64,000 bases of DNA from Streptococcus mitis. Its GTDB lineage: Bacteria; Bacillota; Bacilli; Lactobacillales; Streptococcaceae. The notes beneath the pieces were generated by a model. The model ran no database searches and was not told the origin of the DNA. It worked only from the letters and a program-made list of their open reading frames with translations. Below are positions 23,116 through 32,399 of this stretch, piece after piece. The position numbers were made by a program, and so were the translations under genes. Numbering within the stretch: position 1 is the stretch's first letter; each line of letters begins with the position of its first letter. The DNA lies in NCBI RefSeq assembly GCF_002005545.1, contig NZ_LBMT01000001.1:1510301-1574300 (forward strand), written 5' to 3'.

Positions 23116-23751
23116 CTAAAAAAGATAGTCTTTCAAGGTTTCTGACAAAACTTGATAACCGGAAACACTGAGGTGCAGCCCATCAGTTGTGTAGTCTTTT
23201 TTGAGTTGGCCTGCTTGGCCTGTCAAACTATCAAAAACTGGCACAAATTCCACCTGCATATAGGCAGAAGCAAGCTCTTGATAGGCTTGATTCCATTTCT
23301 GAATTTTTTCATTTGTGCGGATATAGACTGTCTGCTTGTACTCCTCTCCCTCATTGACTGGCAAAATAGAAAGCAATTTAATCTCAGTCAATGGATAATC
23401 GTGAGTAATGGATTGTATGATAGCTTCGAGATTATTGAGAGTCTCATTCACAGGCACATCTTTTCCGATATCATTTGTCCCAATTAAAAGGACAATTTTA
23501 TCTACTGCTCCACCGTACAGATGCGCATCTAGATTTTCTAATAACAGCCCTGTCTGATAACCTCGAATGCCTCGATTGACAATCGTTTTCGAAGTCCCAA
23601 ATAGTTCCTGCAGAGGATAATATTCGACAATGGAATCCCCAATAAAAAGAATGTCTGGCTCTACAACAGAAACCTGATTTAAGTGACGATACTTGGTTTG
23701 GATTTTTTCTTGTTCCTTTAGTAACCAATTTTCTAATAACTGTACTGCCAC
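23116..23751 (-). CDS. SGNH/GDSL-type hydrolase
   Basis: 211 residues of the SGNH esterase fold related to platelet-activating-factor acetylhydrolase. Block I is FIGDSIVEYYP with the catalytic serine, block III is LIGTNDIGKD, and block V is DGLHLSVSGYQ with the catalytic Asp and His. There is no signal peptide, so it is cytosolic; the true substrate is unknown. The start is GTG at 23751, with AAAGGAG upstream that overlaps the end of the preceding HAD gene. The two stop/start sites are one base apart, indicating an operon with the HAD gene and CapA-like gene. Confidence 0.9.
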   Translation of the reverse strand: MAVQLLENWLLKEQEKIQTKYRHLNQVSVVEPDILFIGDSIVEYYPLQELFGTSKTIVNRGIRGYQTGLLLENLDAHLYGGAVDKIVLLIGTNDIGKDVPVNETLNNLEAIIQSITHDYPLTEIKLLSILPVNEGEEYKQTVYIRTNEKIQKWNQAYQELASAYMQVEFVPVFDSLTGQAGQLKKDYTTDGLHLSVSGYQVLSETLKDYLF

Positions 23752-23752
23752 T

Positions 23753-24580
23753 TCATTCTCCTTTTTCTAACCAGTTTTCCAAGACTTGATAAACTCCGCT
23801 TTGGCTGTTGGCTGGCGCTAGAGCAGTCGCCACAGCTTTGGCTTTCTCATCAGCATTTTCCATCGCATAGGCAATTCCAGCCATTTCAAGCATTTCAACA
23901 TCATTTTCACTGTCACCAAAAGCCATAATTTGTTGGGGCTTCAAGTCCCAACGCTTGAGTAATTCTTCCAAGCCCCATGCTTTATGAATCCCAGCTTGAA
24001 GGATATCAATGCAACCATAGCCACTGGATACAGCCCGAACACGACCATCAAAGAGGTCATTGATTTCTTCCAAAACCGAACTCAAACGCTCTTCACCAAC
24101 AACCATACTCATCTTGAGCACACCTCCAAAAAGGTCAGATGTTAACTCATCCACAAACTGCATCCGTTGGTAGAATTTTTCAATCATTTCTGGAGTCATA
24201 AAACTTTCAAGGTCTGTGAAAATCGTACCTTCCTTGACGAAACCACCCTTCATAGCCGTCACAACAAACTGATCCTGACACGCTCGACCCTTGAAATGAG
24301 CCAAAGCCTTATCGACAATGGCATCATCCCAAGTCTGAGCCTGAATCAGTTCATTGTTTTCAAAAATACGAGCACCGTTTGCAACCACCAGAACCACTCG
24401 ATCCACCAAGTGCCCCAGCAATTGCCTCATGCGGTGAATTTCATTGCCCGTCGCGATGACAAAACGAATCCCCCTTTGATCCAACTGATCTAAAATCTTT
24501 TCCAAGCGTGGAAGATCAAGCTGGCCTCTAGCATCCAGCAAGGTCCCATCCATATCTGTCGCAATTACCTTAATCGTCAT
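23753..24580 (-). CDS. Cof-type HAD phosphatase
   Basis: 275 residues, Cof/YidA-type haloacid dehalogenase phosphatase with a C2 cap. Motif I is DMDGTLLDARG (first residues 9-19), motif II is VIATGNE, a lysine region is near HKAWGLEELL, and motif IV is AFGDSENDVEMLEMAG. Such enzymes dephosphorylate sugar phosphates, FMN or similar small substrates; the specific one cannot be told. ATG at 24580 has GAGGAAA upstream. It is followed immediately by the SGNH hydrolase and preceded by the CapA-like gene with a 21-base gap. Confidence 0.92.
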   Translation of the reverse strand: MTIKVIATDMDGTLLDARGQLDLPRLEKILDQLDQRGIRFVIATGNEIHRMRQLLGHLVDRVVLVVANGARIFENNELIQAQTWDDAIVDKALAHFKGRACQDQFVVTAMKGGFVKEGTIFTDLESFMTPEMIEKFYQRMQFVDELTSDLFGGVLKMSMVVGEERLSSVLEEINDLFDGRVRAVSSGYGCIDILQAGIHKAWGLEELLKRWDLKPQQIMAFGDSENDVEMLEMAGIAYAMENADEKAKAVATALAPANSQSGVYQVLENWLEKGE

Positions 24581-24601
24581 TTACTTTCCTCTGGATTCAA
24601 A

Positions 24602-25921
24602 CTAATCCCACTTCAATCCCACATGTTCGTTCATTTCTTTATAGGCTGTATCAATTCGTTCCTTAGTCGCTTCATCTAATTGATCACGATGACTGCCACC
24701 CTCTATGAAATCTTCCAAGATATAGGTTTGATAATGATATAAAGGATAGCCTTCTGGTGAAAAGGTTCCCTTTGGTGTTCGATTGACCCAAGTAGGATGA
24801 GCTTTAGCTGTTCCGATAGTTGTTTTTCCATCCTTCTTCTTAATGGTCACATCCATGAGAACGCCCCGTTCAGTCCACTTAGCATTTTCTACCCCTTGCA
24901 TGGTCTCAATCCGTTGATTGGAAATGAAGTTCCCCATTGAATAGATAATGAGTTTCTTGTCCCCATCTTTTTCAACAATTTCAGACGGTTCAACTACGTG
25001 TGGATGCCCTCCAAAGATAATATCTGCTCCCCAATCAATCATCTTGTGATAAAGAGCTTTTTGCTCTTCAGTCGGTTCTATGCGATACTCAACACCCATT
25101 TGTGGCATGATAATAGTGATATCTGCTTCCTTTTCCGCCCGTTCAATTTCAGACTTCATTTTATTCTCATCTAAATCTGAAAGATAGTGATTATAATCCT
25201 CTTGAGAAATATTTTGCTCAATTCCATTAAATCCATAAGAATAAGCCAAAAGTGCAACCTTGATACCATTCACTTCCTTAATGACCAGCGGAGCCTGATC
25301 ACGTGGCTCGTGCGTATAAACTCCGATTGGAGTGATTCCAGCCTTCTCAATAATATCGGCCGTTGAAATAACCCCCTCAATTTGCGAATCCAAAATATGA
25401 TTATGAGCCAAATCTAGAACATGATAACCTGCATCCTTAATGGCATCCATAACTTCAACAGGAGCATTAAAGAGAGGATAACCCGCTAAATAATGATCCT
25501 TATTAATGGTTCCTTCAAAGTCACCAATAGCTAAGTCTGCTTGCTTAAGCCAAGGAGTAACATACTCAAAATTCTCATGAAAATCATACGTTCCATCATC
25601 TTTTTTTGCTGAAAAGTAAAGAATATCATGATAAAGCAAATCACCATGAGCCATAATTCTAGCAGTTTTTTCGTCTTCCTGCTCCTGAGACTTTTTCTTA
25701 GTTCCTTCTTGAGAAATAGTATCTCGTTTTTGACTGGTCATAGACATGCCTTGGAATCTTTCAAACAACAAGACCAAACCCATTGATAAAGCAACAGCTA
25801 GCAAGAGTATCACCACAAATCCCTTGTTGCTCCACTTACGATAACGTCTAAAAAAGTTGACTAAACCTTTCACAAAACGAAAAACTGGTCCACGTTTATA
25901 TCTATCTTGTCTTCTTTGCAT
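24602..25921 (-). CDS. CapA/PgsA-like membrane-anchored metallophosphatase-fold protein
   Basis: 439 residues. A basic N-terminus and one transmembrane segment (about 35-55, FVVILLLAVALSMGLVLLF) anchor it. After a charged linker comes a CapA (poly-gamma-glutamate synthesis) domain with the calcineurin-like pattern: MAHGDLLYHD, GDFEGT, LDLAHNHILD and FGGHPHVVEP. Streptococci usually lack the rest of a poly-glutamate system and none is seen here, so a role in cell-surface polymer or in phosphatase chemistry is open. I favour ATG 25921 because GGGAG lies 7 bases before it; the ATG two codons earlier is too close to that site. Confidence 0.85.
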   Translation of the reverse strand: MQRRQDRYKRGPVFRFVKGLVNFFRRYRKWSNKGFVVILLLAVALSMGLVLLFERFQGMSMTSQKRDTISQEGTKKKSQEQEDEKTARIMAHGDLLYHDILYFSAKKDDGTYDFHENFEYVTPWLKQADLAIGDFEGTINKDHYLAGYPLFNAPVEVMDAIKDAGYHVLDLAHNHILDSQIEGVISTADIIEKAGITPIGVYTHEPRDQAPLVIKEVNGIKVALLAYSYGFNGIEQNISQEDYNHYLSDLDENKMKSEIERAEKEADITIIMPQMGVEYRIEPTEEQKALYHKMIDWGADIIFGGHPHVVEPSEIVEKDGDKKLIIYSMGNFISNQRIETMQGVENAKWTERGVLMDVTIKKKDGKTTIGTAKAHPTWVNRTPKGTFSPEGYPLYHYQTYILEDFIEGGSHRDQLDEATKERIDTAYKEMNEHVGLKWD

Positions 25922-26042
25922 CTTCATTCTCCCTACTTTCTAATGCAAGCCTTTTCTTTTTATTATATCACAGATAAGTAATTCTTTCACAATTGAATTG
26001 AACCTAGTAGGCATTTTCTATAAAAGCTCGATGCCGTAATGC

Positions 26043-26071
26043 TTTCAATCCTTGTCATTTTGTGATATCAT
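26043..26071 (+). promoter_or_regulatory. def promoter
   Basis: TTTCAA (26043-26048), a 17-base spacer and TGA-TATCAT extended -10 (hexamer 26066-26071), ahead of the AAAGGAG ribosome site of def. Confidence 0.65.
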
Positions 26072-26095
26072 GTAGAAGTAATGAAAGGAGAGAAA

Positions 26096-26707
26096 ATGTC
26101 TGCTATAGAACGTATTACAAAAGCTGCTCACTTAATTGATATGAAAGATATTATCCGCGAGGGGAATCCGACTCTTCGTGCAGTTGCTGAGGAAGTCACT
26201 TTTCCCTTGTCTGACCAAGAAATCATCCTTGGCGAAAAGATGATGCAATTCCTTAAACATTCCCAAGATCCTGTCATGGCTGAAAAAATGGGACTCCGCG
26301 GTGGAGTTGGACTTGCTGCTCCTCAATTAGATATCTCAAAACGCATTATCGCTGTTTTGGTGCCTAATATTGTTGAAGAAGGCGAAACTCCAGAGGAAGC
26401 CTACGATTTGCAAGCCATTATGTACAATCCAAAAATCGTCTCTCACTCTGTTCAAGACGCTGCTCTTGGAGAAGGAGAAGGTTGCCTGTCTGTTGACCGC
26501 AACGTGCCTGGCTATGTAGTCCGCCATGCTCGCGTCACTGTTGACTACTTTGATAAAGATGGAGAAAAACACCGTATCAAACTCAAAGGCTACAACTCCA
26601 TCGTTGTTCAGCATGAAATTGACCACATCAACGGTATCATGTTTTACGATCGTATCAATGAAAAAGACCCATTTGCAGTTAAAGATGGTTTACTGATTCT
26701 GGAATAA
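26096..26707 (+). CDS. def: Peptide deformylase
   Basis: 203 residues, the Gram-positive type 2 PDF length. It removes the formyl group from the initiator methionine of new proteins. The three metal-site motifs are [14 protein letters not shown] (metal cysteine) and [12 protein letters not shown] (two metal histidines and the catalytic glutamate). I use ATG 26096 since AAAGGAG lies just before it; the ATG at 26081 sits on that ribosome site. It is followed by a hairpin that doubles as the upstream part of the next gene's promoter region. Confidence 0.97.
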   Translation: MSAIERITKAAHLIDMKDIIREGNPTLRAVAEEVTFPLSDQEIILGEKMMQFLKHSQDPVMAEKMGLRGGVGLAAPQLDISKRIIAVLVPNIVEEGETPEEAYDLQAIMYNPKIVSHSVQDAALGEGEGCLSVDRNVPGYVVRHARVTVDYFDKDGEKHRIKLKGYNSIVVQHEIDHINGIMFYDRINEKDPFAVKDGLLILE

Positions 26708-26710
26708 AGA

Positions 26711-26737
26711 AAATCCCGTTGCAAGACGGGGTTTTGT
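26711..26737 (+). terminator. Terminator after def, overlapping the rlmB promoter
   Basis: A stem of about 10 bp (AAAATCCCGT region with ACGGGGTTTT) a few bases past the def stop, ending in TTTTGTG and directly abutting the extended -10 of the methyltransferase gene. Confidence 0.6.
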
Positions 26738-26751
26738 GTTATAATAGAGGC
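26737..26751 (+). promoter_or_regulatory. Extended -10 promoter placed for a leaderless start
   Basis: TGT directly followed by TATAAT (26740-26745), then 6 bases to the ATG at 26752. AGAGG in those 6 bases is too close to act as a normal ribosome site and would not be in the transcript. Confidence 0.6.
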
Positions 26752-27480
26752 ATGAAAACAAATGATATTGTCTATGGCGTCCACGCCGTTACCGAAGCCC
26801 TCCTTGCAAACACAGGAAACAAACTTTACCTCCAAGAAGATCTCCGAGGTAAGAATGTTGAGAAAGTCAAAGAACTGGCTACAGAAAAAAAGGTATCCAT
26901 TTCTTGGACTTCAAAAAAATCCCTCTCTGAGATGACTGAAGGTGCTGTCCACCAAGGTTTTGTTCTACGAGTGTCTGAATTTGCCTATAGCGAGCTGGAT
27001 CACATCCTTGCCAAAACACGCCAAGAAGAAAATCCTTTGCTATTAATTCTGGACGGGTTAACCGACCCCCATAATCTGGGTTCTATCTTGCGAACAGCCG
27101 ATGCAACCAACGTTTCAGGTGTCATCATTCCCAAACACCGTGCTGTCGGAGTAACACCTGTCGTTGCCAAAACAGCCACAGGTGCTATTGAGCACGTTCC
27201 AATTGCTCGAGTGACCAATCTAAGCCAAACTCTGGACAAACTCAAGGATGAAGGCTTCTGGACCTTTGGAACGGATATGAACGGTACTCCTTGCCACAAG
27301 TGGAATACAAAAGGGAAAATCGCCCTCATCATCGGAAATGAAGGAAAAGGTATCTCTAGTAACATCAAAAAACAGGTCGATGAAATGATTACCATTCCGA
27401 TGAATGGACATGTTCAAAGCCTTAATGCCAGTGTTGCTGCAGCCATTCTCATGTACGAAGTTTTCCGAAATCGCCTATAA
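26752..27480 (+). CDS. rlmB: TrmH/SpoU-family 23S rRNA 2'-O-ribose methyltransferase (RlmB-like)
   Basis: 242 residues. An N-terminal substrate-binding domain (about 1-75) is followed by the SPOUT knot domain: motif 1 LDGLTDPHNLGSILRTADA, motif 2 ALIIGNEGKGIS and motif 3 MNGHVQSLNASVAAAILMYE. By family this is RlmB, methylating G2251 of 23S rRNA, though other SpoU substrates are possible. I place the start at 26752 (MKTNDIVYGVHAV). Eleven further codons upstream are open but run through the -10 element. The mRNA is probably leaderless. Confidence 0.92.
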   Translation: MKTNDIVYGVHAVTEALLANTGNKLYLQEDLRGKNVEKVKELATEKKVSISWTSKKSLSEMTEGAVHQGFVLRVSEFAYSELDHILAKTRQEENPLLLILDGLTDPHNLGSILRTADATNVSGVIIPKHRAVGVTPVVAKTATGAIEHVPIARVTNLSQTLDKLKDEGFWTFGTDMNGTPCHKWNTKGKIALIIGNEGKGISSNIKKQVDEMITIPMNGHVQSLNASVAAAILMYEVFRNRL

Positions 27481-27815
27481 AAGAGGCTGGACAAAAACCA
27501 GATTCTAAATAAAACCGCTCAGTGATTTCAGTTTTACTCACAATCAAGCTGAAAACAACTGTGTGGTTTTTGAATAGCTGATTTGTAAAATCCATGCTCG
27601 TGAAAATGAATTCAAGCTCTACTATGCTGGTCTAGTTGTCTCTAACACACACTCTGAGCTCACCAAAAATATTCTCTAATTTTCGAAAAACGAGATCAGT
27701 TGCCCTCCTCCATTTGACATAGATGCTAGATTCTTCTTCGATATATCATGTGTTCTGAACGAAGTTTCCTAAAGAAATTCTAAGTTGTATCGTAACAAAT
27801 TGGTTTCTGTATAAT
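27481..27815. other. Intergenic stretch without a recognisable gene
   Basis: 335 bases between rlmB and the insertion element. It begins with a sequence (AGAGGCTGGACAAAAA) of a type that recurs in streptococcal intergenic regions. A short reading frame of about 30 codons ending at 27679 (HARENEFKLYYAGLVVS) lacks a start and ribosome site and may be a gene fragment. I see no functional gene here. Confidence 0.5.
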
Positions 27816-28560
27816 CATGACCACCCGTCAAACGGGTGGTTTGTTCCAGGGCTATAAGCCCAAATTACCAGCCAGCGCCTAAAGACGCTGGCTTTCACTT
27901 TGTTCAAGCCTTATTGCTCTTGACTCGTCACTTGCCTCTCAAAGAGGCTTTAGTATTACTTACCACTATCCCTAAAGGGATCCTCATATTCTTTTACACT
28001 TAATTTATCTAGTGCTATATCATGCTTTTCCTGTTCTTGAATATATTTCTTAATTGTGGCTTCATTAAGTCCTACTGTACTCACATAATAACCTTCCGCC
28101 CAGAAATGCCGATTCCCAAACTTATACTTGAGATTGGCGTGTTTGTCAAACATCATGAGTGCACTTTTTCCTTTTAAATAACCCATGAAACTCGAAACAC
28201 TTATCCTCGGTGGAATACTTACTAACATGTGTACATGGTCTGGCATTAAGTGACCCTCGATAATTTCAACTCCTTTATAACTACACAAGCGATGAAATAT
28301 TTCGCCTAAACTACTTCGATATTGATTATAGATGACTTTTCGTCTATACTTAGGGGTGAACACAATGTGATACTTACAGTGCCACTTTGTGTGCGATAAA
28401 CTATGAGCCTTTTGTGCCATATTTTTCTCCTTTCGCTTTACAATTGGCTTGAACACCTTTATTGTATCGCGTTCGGAGTTTTTTTGGTATAACCTTCGAC
28501 GCGCACCCGCATAGCGGGTGGTTTTTTTGTCTCGCACCTAACGGAGCGAGACGGACTAAT
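27815..28560 (-). mobile_element. IS200/IS605-family insertion element, tnpA only
   Basis: One small HUH transposase gene flanked by hairpins, with no terminal inverted repeats, the hallmark of IS200/IS605. On the left are CCACCCGT-loop-ACGGGTGG (27821-27839), GCCAGCG-loop-CGCTGGC (27871-27892) and a 6-bp hairpin (27934-27948). On the right are CACCCGC-ATA-GCGGGTG (28504-28520) and GTCTCGC-loop-GCGAGAC (28529-28552). The outer CACCCG hairpins at the two ends resemble each other, as expected for TnpA recognition. Exact ends are estimated. Confidence 0.85.
27956..28420 (-). CDS. tnpA: IS200/IS605-family transposase TnpA (Y1 HUH)
   Basis: 154 residues, the standard TnpA length. Single-strand transposase of the Y1 HUH class: the HUH pair is in GHLMPDHVHMLVSIPP and the catalytic tyrosine lies in the C-terminal helix around GLNEATIKKYIQEQE. 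WHCKYHIVFTPKYRRKV near the start is typical of the family. ATG at 28420 is preceded by AAAGGAG; a longer open frame upstream runs into the element's end hairpins and is not coding. The gene appears intact, so the element may be active. No TnpB or accessory gene is present. Confidence 0.93.
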   Translation of the reverse strand: MAQKAHSLSHTKWHCKYHIVFTPKYRRKVIYNQYRSSLGEIFHRLCSYKGVEIIEGHLMPDHVHMLVSIPPRISVSSFMGYLKGKSALMMFDKHANLKYKFGNRHFWAEGYYVSTVGLNEATIKKYIQEQEKHDIALDKLSVKEYEDPFRDSGK

Positions 28561-28571
28561 AGTCACATAAT

Positions 28572-28607
28572 AAAATGAGCATCTCCAACTACGAGAATGC
28601 TCATTTT
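28572..28607 (-). terminator. Terminator after htpX (bidirectional)
   Basis: An 11-bp stem (28572-28582 with 28597-28607) with T runs on both sides, 22 bases past the htpX stop and between htpX and the insertion element. Confidence 0.75.
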
Positions 28608-28629
28608 TTAGGATTGTATAGGCAAATTT

Positions 28630-29529
28630 TTACATATGTTTTAAACGTTCAATCCGTTCTGAGATAGGTGGGTGGGTATAAAAAAGTTTTTGGAACCCTC
28701 CACCTTTCTTAGGATCATTGATATAAAGTGCACTGCTGGCATCATCGACAGGACGACTCATCGGTTTACTATTATCCAACTTACGTAGAGCATTAATCAT
28801 CCCTTGAGGATTGCGCGTCAGCTCGACACTAGAAGCATCAGCTAGAAATTCCCTCTGGCGAGAAATAGCTAGTTGTACCAAGGTTGCAGCGAGAGGTGCC
28901 AGCACAATAGCTAGGAGGGAAACCACTAGCATAATGATTTCTAAGCCATTTCCATCTCGATCGTCGTCACTTCGTCTACGACCTGCACCACCCCACCACA
29001 TCATGCGACCTGCCATACTAGAAAGCATGGTGATAGCACTAGCAAGAGCAACAGCAATAGTCGAAATACGGATATCGTAATTACGAATATGACTGACTTC
29101 ATGTCCCATAACAGCTTCTAACTCCTCACGATTCATGATAGCTAGGAGACCTGTAGTTGCAGCAACCGCCGCATTTTGAGGGTTAGAACCTGTCGCAAAG
29201 GCATTTAAGGCTGGATCATCAATGATGAAAACACGAGGCATAGGAATCTGAGCAACCATAGCCATATCTTCTACTACATGGTAGAGGTCTGGTGCCGTTT
29301 GCTCATCAACCTCACGCGCTCCATTCATTGACATGACAATCTCTGTCGATTGAAAAATCATAGACAAGGCATAGATAAAGCCAATAATCAGTGCGATAAC
29401 CAAACCACCAAGCCCAGATCGCATAAAGAGGTAACCAACCGCATAGCCAACAAGAGCTAAGAGTAGGAAAAATACCAGCAACAAAATCCACGTTTTTCGT
29501 TTATTGCTTGCAATTTGATCAAACAACAT
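28630..29529 (-). CDS. htpX: HtpX-type membrane zinc metalloprotease
   Basis: 299 residues, M48B family. Membrane quality-control protease. Two N-terminal transmembrane segments (about 15-60) and two more around 145-200 flank the catalytic domain. The zinc motif is HEVSH in [15 protein letters not shown], with the third ligand glutamate in the [13 protein letters not shown] segment. I choose ATG 29529 ([12 protein letters not shown]); a GTG three codons earlier overlaps the lemA stop. It starts 1 base after the lemA stop codon, so the two are cotranscribed. Confidence 0.94.
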   Translation of the reverse strand: MLFDQIASNKRKTWILLLVFFLLLALVGYAVGYLFMRSGLGGLVIALIIGFIYALSMIFQSTEIVMSMNGAREVDEQTAPDLYHVVEDMAMVAQIPMPRVFIIDDPALNAFATGSNPQNAAVAATTGLLAIMNREELEAVMGHEVSHIRNYDIRISTIAVALASAITMLSSMAGRMMWWGGAGRRRSDDDRDGNGLEIIMLVVSLLAIVLAPLAATLVQLAISRQREFLADASSVELTRNPQGMINALRKLDNSKPMSRPVDDASSALYINDPKKGGGFQKLFYTHPPISERIERLKHM

Positions 29530-29530
29530 C

Positions 29531-30091
29531 TTAGTCACCTAAACCGCTAAAATCAACTTTAGGAACTACCTTTTCCTCTTCTGGTGTTTGAAGGAAATCT
29601 GCTGCTTTAAATCCAAACATTCCAGCGATAATATTGCTTGGGAAAGTTTCTAATTTTACATTGTAGTTGCTGACAACACTGTTGTAAAGTTGACGAGAGT
29701 AAGAAATTTTATTTTCTGTGTTTGTCAACTCCTCTTGCAATTTAACAAAGTTGGCACTAGCTTTCAAATCTGGATAGCTTTCTGCAACTGCAAAAATACC
29801 TGAAACCTGACGAGTGAGGTCATCACTAGCTTTCATAGCTTCTGCTGGTGAAGTCGCTGCAGCAACTTGATTGCGAAGTTCTGCCACCTTTTCAAGGGTA
29901 GAACCTTCATATTTAGCATAACCTTTTACAGTTTCAATCAAGTTTGGCAAGAGATCATTTCGACGTTTCAACTGAACATCAATCTGACTCCAAGCCTCCT
30001 TTGTTTGCATACGATTTTTAACCAAACCGTTATAGCTAACAATCACAAAAATAACAACAAGAGCCAAAACTCCAAGAATAATCCAAGTCAT
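29531..30091 (-). CDS. lemA: LemA family protein
   Basis: 186 residues. One N-terminal transmembrane segment ([20 protein letters not shown]) is followed by the LemA helical-bundle domain ([29 protein letters not shown], then [12 protein letters not shown]). The function of LemA proteins is unclear, but linkage with htpX is widespread in bacteria, suggesting a joint role at the membrane. ATG at 30091 follows AAAGGAC. The upstream region is shared with the divergent rsmG gene. Confidence 0.92.
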   Translation of the reverse strand: MTWIILGVLALVVIFVIVSYNGLVKNRMQTKEAWSQIDVQLKRRNDLLPNLIETVKGYAKYEGSTLEKVAELRNQVAAATSPAEAMKASDDLTRQVSGIFAVAESYPDLKASANFVKLQEELTNTENKISYSRQLYNSVVSNYNVKLETFPSNIIAGMFGFKAADFLQTPEEEKVVPKVDFSGLGD

Positions 30092-30134
30092 TATATAAGT
30101 CCTTTCTACTTTTAGATTAGTACCAGTATATCAA

Positions 30135-30160
30135 ATTTTTAATGATTGTGGTAAAATAAG
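30135..30160 (+). promoter_or_regulatory. rsmG promoter (-10 region)
   Basis: Extended -10 TGG-TAAAAT at about 30151-30159 in the 93-base gap between lemA and rsmG, followed by a short leader with AGAAGGA. On the opposite strand TGA-TATACT near 30125-30135 is a candidate lemA promoter, so the two promoters lie back to back. Confidence 0.55.
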
Positions 30161-30184
30161 ATCATACTAAAGAAGGAAATAACT

Positions 30185-30898
30185 ATGAAACCAGAAACAT
30201 TTTACAACTTGCTTGCCGAGCAAAATCTTCCACTTTCGGACCAGCAAAAAAAACAATTTGAACGTTATTTTGAACTCTTGGTCGAGTGGAATGAAAAGAT
30301 TAATTTAACAGCTATTACGGACAAGGAAGAAGTTTATCTCAAACATTTTTACGATTCGATTGCACCTATTCTGCAAGGCTTGATTCCCAATGAAACTATC
30401 AAACTTCTTGACATCGGTGCTGGGGCAGGATTTCCTAGTCTGCCGATGAAAATCCTCTATCCTCAGCTAGATGTGACCATCATTGATTCTCTCAACAAGC
30501 GCATAAACTTCCTCCAACTTTTGGCTCAAGAACTGGATTTAGACGATGTTCATTTCTACCATGGACGTGCCGAAGATTTTGCCCAAGACAAGAACTTCCG
30601 TACTCAATATGATTTTGTAACAGCTCGTGCGGTTGCCCGCATGCAGATCTTGTCTGAATTGACTATTCCTTACCTTAAAGTTGGTGGCAAACTATTGGCA
30701 CTCAAGGCCAGCAATGCGCCTGAGGAGTTAATTGAAGCTAAGAATGCCCTCAACCTCCTTTTTAGTAAGGTCGAAGACAATCTCAGCTACGCCCTACCAA
30801 ATGGAGATCCGCGCTACATCACAGTGGTAGAAAAGAAAAAAGAAACGCCAAATAAATATCCACGTAAGGCTGGCATGCCAAATAAGCGCCCGCTTTAA
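30185..30898 (+). CDS. rsmG: 16S rRNA (guanine-N7) methyltransferase RsmG
   Basis: 237 residues, full length RsmG (GidB). It methylates N7 of G527 in 16S rRNA using SAM; loss is known to give low-level streptomycin resistance. The SAM-binding loop is [17 protein letters not shown], followed by the acidic [14 protein letters not shown], and the [11 protein letters not shown] segment is conserved. ATG at 30185 has AGAAGGA. It is the gene just upstream of the PyrR leader of uraA. Confidence 0.96.
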   Translation: MKPETFYNLLAEQNLPLSDQQKKQFERYFELLVEWNEKINLTAITDKEEVYLKHFYDSIAPILQGLIPNETIKLLDIGAGAGFPSLPMKILYPQLDVTIIDSLNKRINFLQLLAQELDLDDVHFYHGRAEDFAQDKNFRTQYDFVTARAVARMQILSELTIPYLKVGGKLLALKASNAPEELIEAKNALNLLFSKVEDNLSYALPNGDPRYITVVEKKKETPNKYPRKAGMPNKRPL

Positions 30899-30917
30899 TC
30901 TTTTTAGTAAAAAAATA

Positions 30918-30946
30918 TTTACAAAGTTTGTAATTTTTGCTATACT
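30918..30946 (+). promoter_or_regulatory. uraA promoter
   Basis: TTTACA (30918-30923), a 17-base spacer and an extended -10 TGC-TATACT (30941-30946), upstream of the PyrR leader. Confidence 0.8.
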
Positions 30947-30965
30947 ATCACAAGCAAAGGTTTTT

Positions 30966-31079
30966 AATGTCATCCCGTGAGGTGACGAAGACGCAGAAAT
31001 ATTTGAAACTCTTTAAAGTCTAGATTTTAAAGAAGTCTTACTCTGAGGGCCTATTGCTGTAAAATAATGGGCTCTTTTT
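30966..31079 (+). promoter_or_regulatory. PyrR-dependent attenuator leader of uraA
   Basis: The PyrR recognition hairpin is at 30969-30986: stem GTCA/TGAC with loop TCCCGTGAGG, matching UCCNGNGAGG exactly. It is followed by an antiterminator-capable stretch and an intrinsic terminator at 31045-31079 (GAG-GGCC arm with GGGCTC and five T) ending right before the gene. With UMP or UTP high, PyrR would stabilise the first hairpin and allow termination. The rule is known for pyr leaders; its use here is inferred from structure. Confidence 0.85.
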
Positions 31080-31101
31080 GATGCCCAAAAGTGAGGTTTA
31101 T

Positions 31102-32385
31102 ATGAAACAAGAATCAACTGTTGATTTGTTACTAGACGTTGACCAACGTCCTTCAGCTGGAAAAGGAATTCTCCTTAGTTTCCAACACGTTTTCGCCATG
31201 TTCGGTGCGACCATCTTGGTACCATTGATTTTGGGAATGCCTGTATCTGTTGCCCTTTTTGCTTCGGGTGTCGGGACACTCATCTACATGATTTCAACTG
31301 GTTTTAAAGTTCCCGTTTATCTAGGTTCTTCATTTGCCTTTATCACAGCAATGTCACTTGCTATGAAAGAAATGGGTGGTGATGTATCTGCTGCTCAAAC
31401 AGGGGTTATCTTGACTGGTTTGGTCTATGTCCTTGTGGCTGCTGGTGTTCGTTTTGCAGGTACAAAATGGATTGATAAACTCTTGCCACCAATCATCATC
31501 GGACCTATGATTATCGTTATCGGTCTTGGACTTGCAGGTTCAGCTGTTACCAACGCTGGTCTTGTAGCTGATGGAAACTGGAAAAATGCTCTTGTAGCAG
31601 TTGTTACTTTCTTGATTGCTGCCTTTATCAATACAAAAGGAAAAGGATTCCTACGAATCATTCCATTCCTCTTTGCCATTATCGGTGGTTACCTCTTCGC
31701 ACTAACTCTTGGCTTGGTTGACTTTACACCAGTTCTTAAAGCTAACTGGTTTGAAATTCCTGGTTTCTACTTGCCATTTAGCACTGGTGGTGCCTTTAAA
31801 GAATACAATCTTTACTTTGGTCCAGAAACCATCGCCATCTTGCCAATCGCTATCGTAACAATTTCTGAACATATCGGAGACCATACTGTTTTGGGTCAAA
31901 TCTGTGGCCGTCAATTCTTGAAAGAACCAGGTCTTCACCGTACTCTTCTTGGTGACGGTATCGCAACTTCAGTATCTGCCTTCCTTGGTGGACCAGCCAA
32001 TACAACTTATGGAGAAAACACAGGGGTTATCGGTATGACTCGTATCGCTTCTGTCTCAGTTATCCGTAACGCTGCCTTCATCGCGATTGCCCTAAGCTTC
32101 CTTGGTAAATTCACTGCTTTGATTTCAACTATTCCAAACTCTGTACTTGGTGGTATGTCAATCCTTCTCTATGGGGTTATCGCCAGCAACGGTTTGAAAG
32201 TCTTGATTAAAGAACGTGTTGATTTCGCTCAAATGCGTAACCTCATCATCGCAAGTGCTATGTTGGTCCTTGGACTTGGAGGAGCTATCCTTAAACTTGG
32301 TCCAGTTACACTTTCAGGTACTGCCCTATCAGCCATGACAGGAATCATCTTGAACTTGATCTTACCATACGAAAATAAAGATTAA
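31102..32385 (+). CDS. uraA: Uracil permease (NCS2 / xanthine-uracil family)
   Basis: 427 residues with about 12-14 hydrophobic segments, uracil:proton symporter family NCS2. The family features visible are QHVFAMFGATILVPLI near the N-terminus, the substrate-binding SEHIGDH and the PANTTYGENTG motif. I choose ATG 31102 (MKQESTVDLLL), preceded by GTGAGG. Upstream in-frame codons from 31078 lie on the attenuator's T run. Expression is governed by the PyrR leader at 30966-31079. The gene is plus strand and ends convergent with the zmpB gene. Confidence 0.95.
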   Translation: MKQESTVDLLLDVDQRPSAGKGILLSFQHVFAMFGATILVPLILGMPVSVALFASGVGTLIYMISTGFKVPVYLGSSFAFITAMSLAMKEMGGDVSAAQTGVILTGLVYVLVAAGVRFAGTKWIDKLLPPIIIGPMIIVIGLGLAGSAVTNAGLVADGNWKNALVAVVTFLIAAFINTKGKGFLRIIPFLFAIIGGYLFALTLGLVDFTPVLKANWFEIPGFYLPFSTGGAFKEYNLYFGPETIAILPIAIVTISEHIGDHTVLGQICGRQFLKEPGLHRTLLGDGIATSVSAFLGGPANTTYGENTGVIGMTRIASVSVIRNAAFIAIALSFLGKFTALISTIPNSVLGGMSILLYGVIASNGLKVLIKERVDFAQMRNLIIASAMLVLGLGGAILKLGPVTLSGTALSAMTGIILNLILPYENKD

Positions 32386-32399
32386 GAGACTTGACACAG

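Noticed and set aside
26081..26095. Earlier ATG for def
   Set aside because: It lies on the AAAGGAG site that serves the ATG at 26096.
27588..27679. About 30 codons reading HARENEFKLYYAGLVVS
   Set aside because: Looks protein-like but has no start or ribosome site and no known family; kept only as a possible gene fragment.
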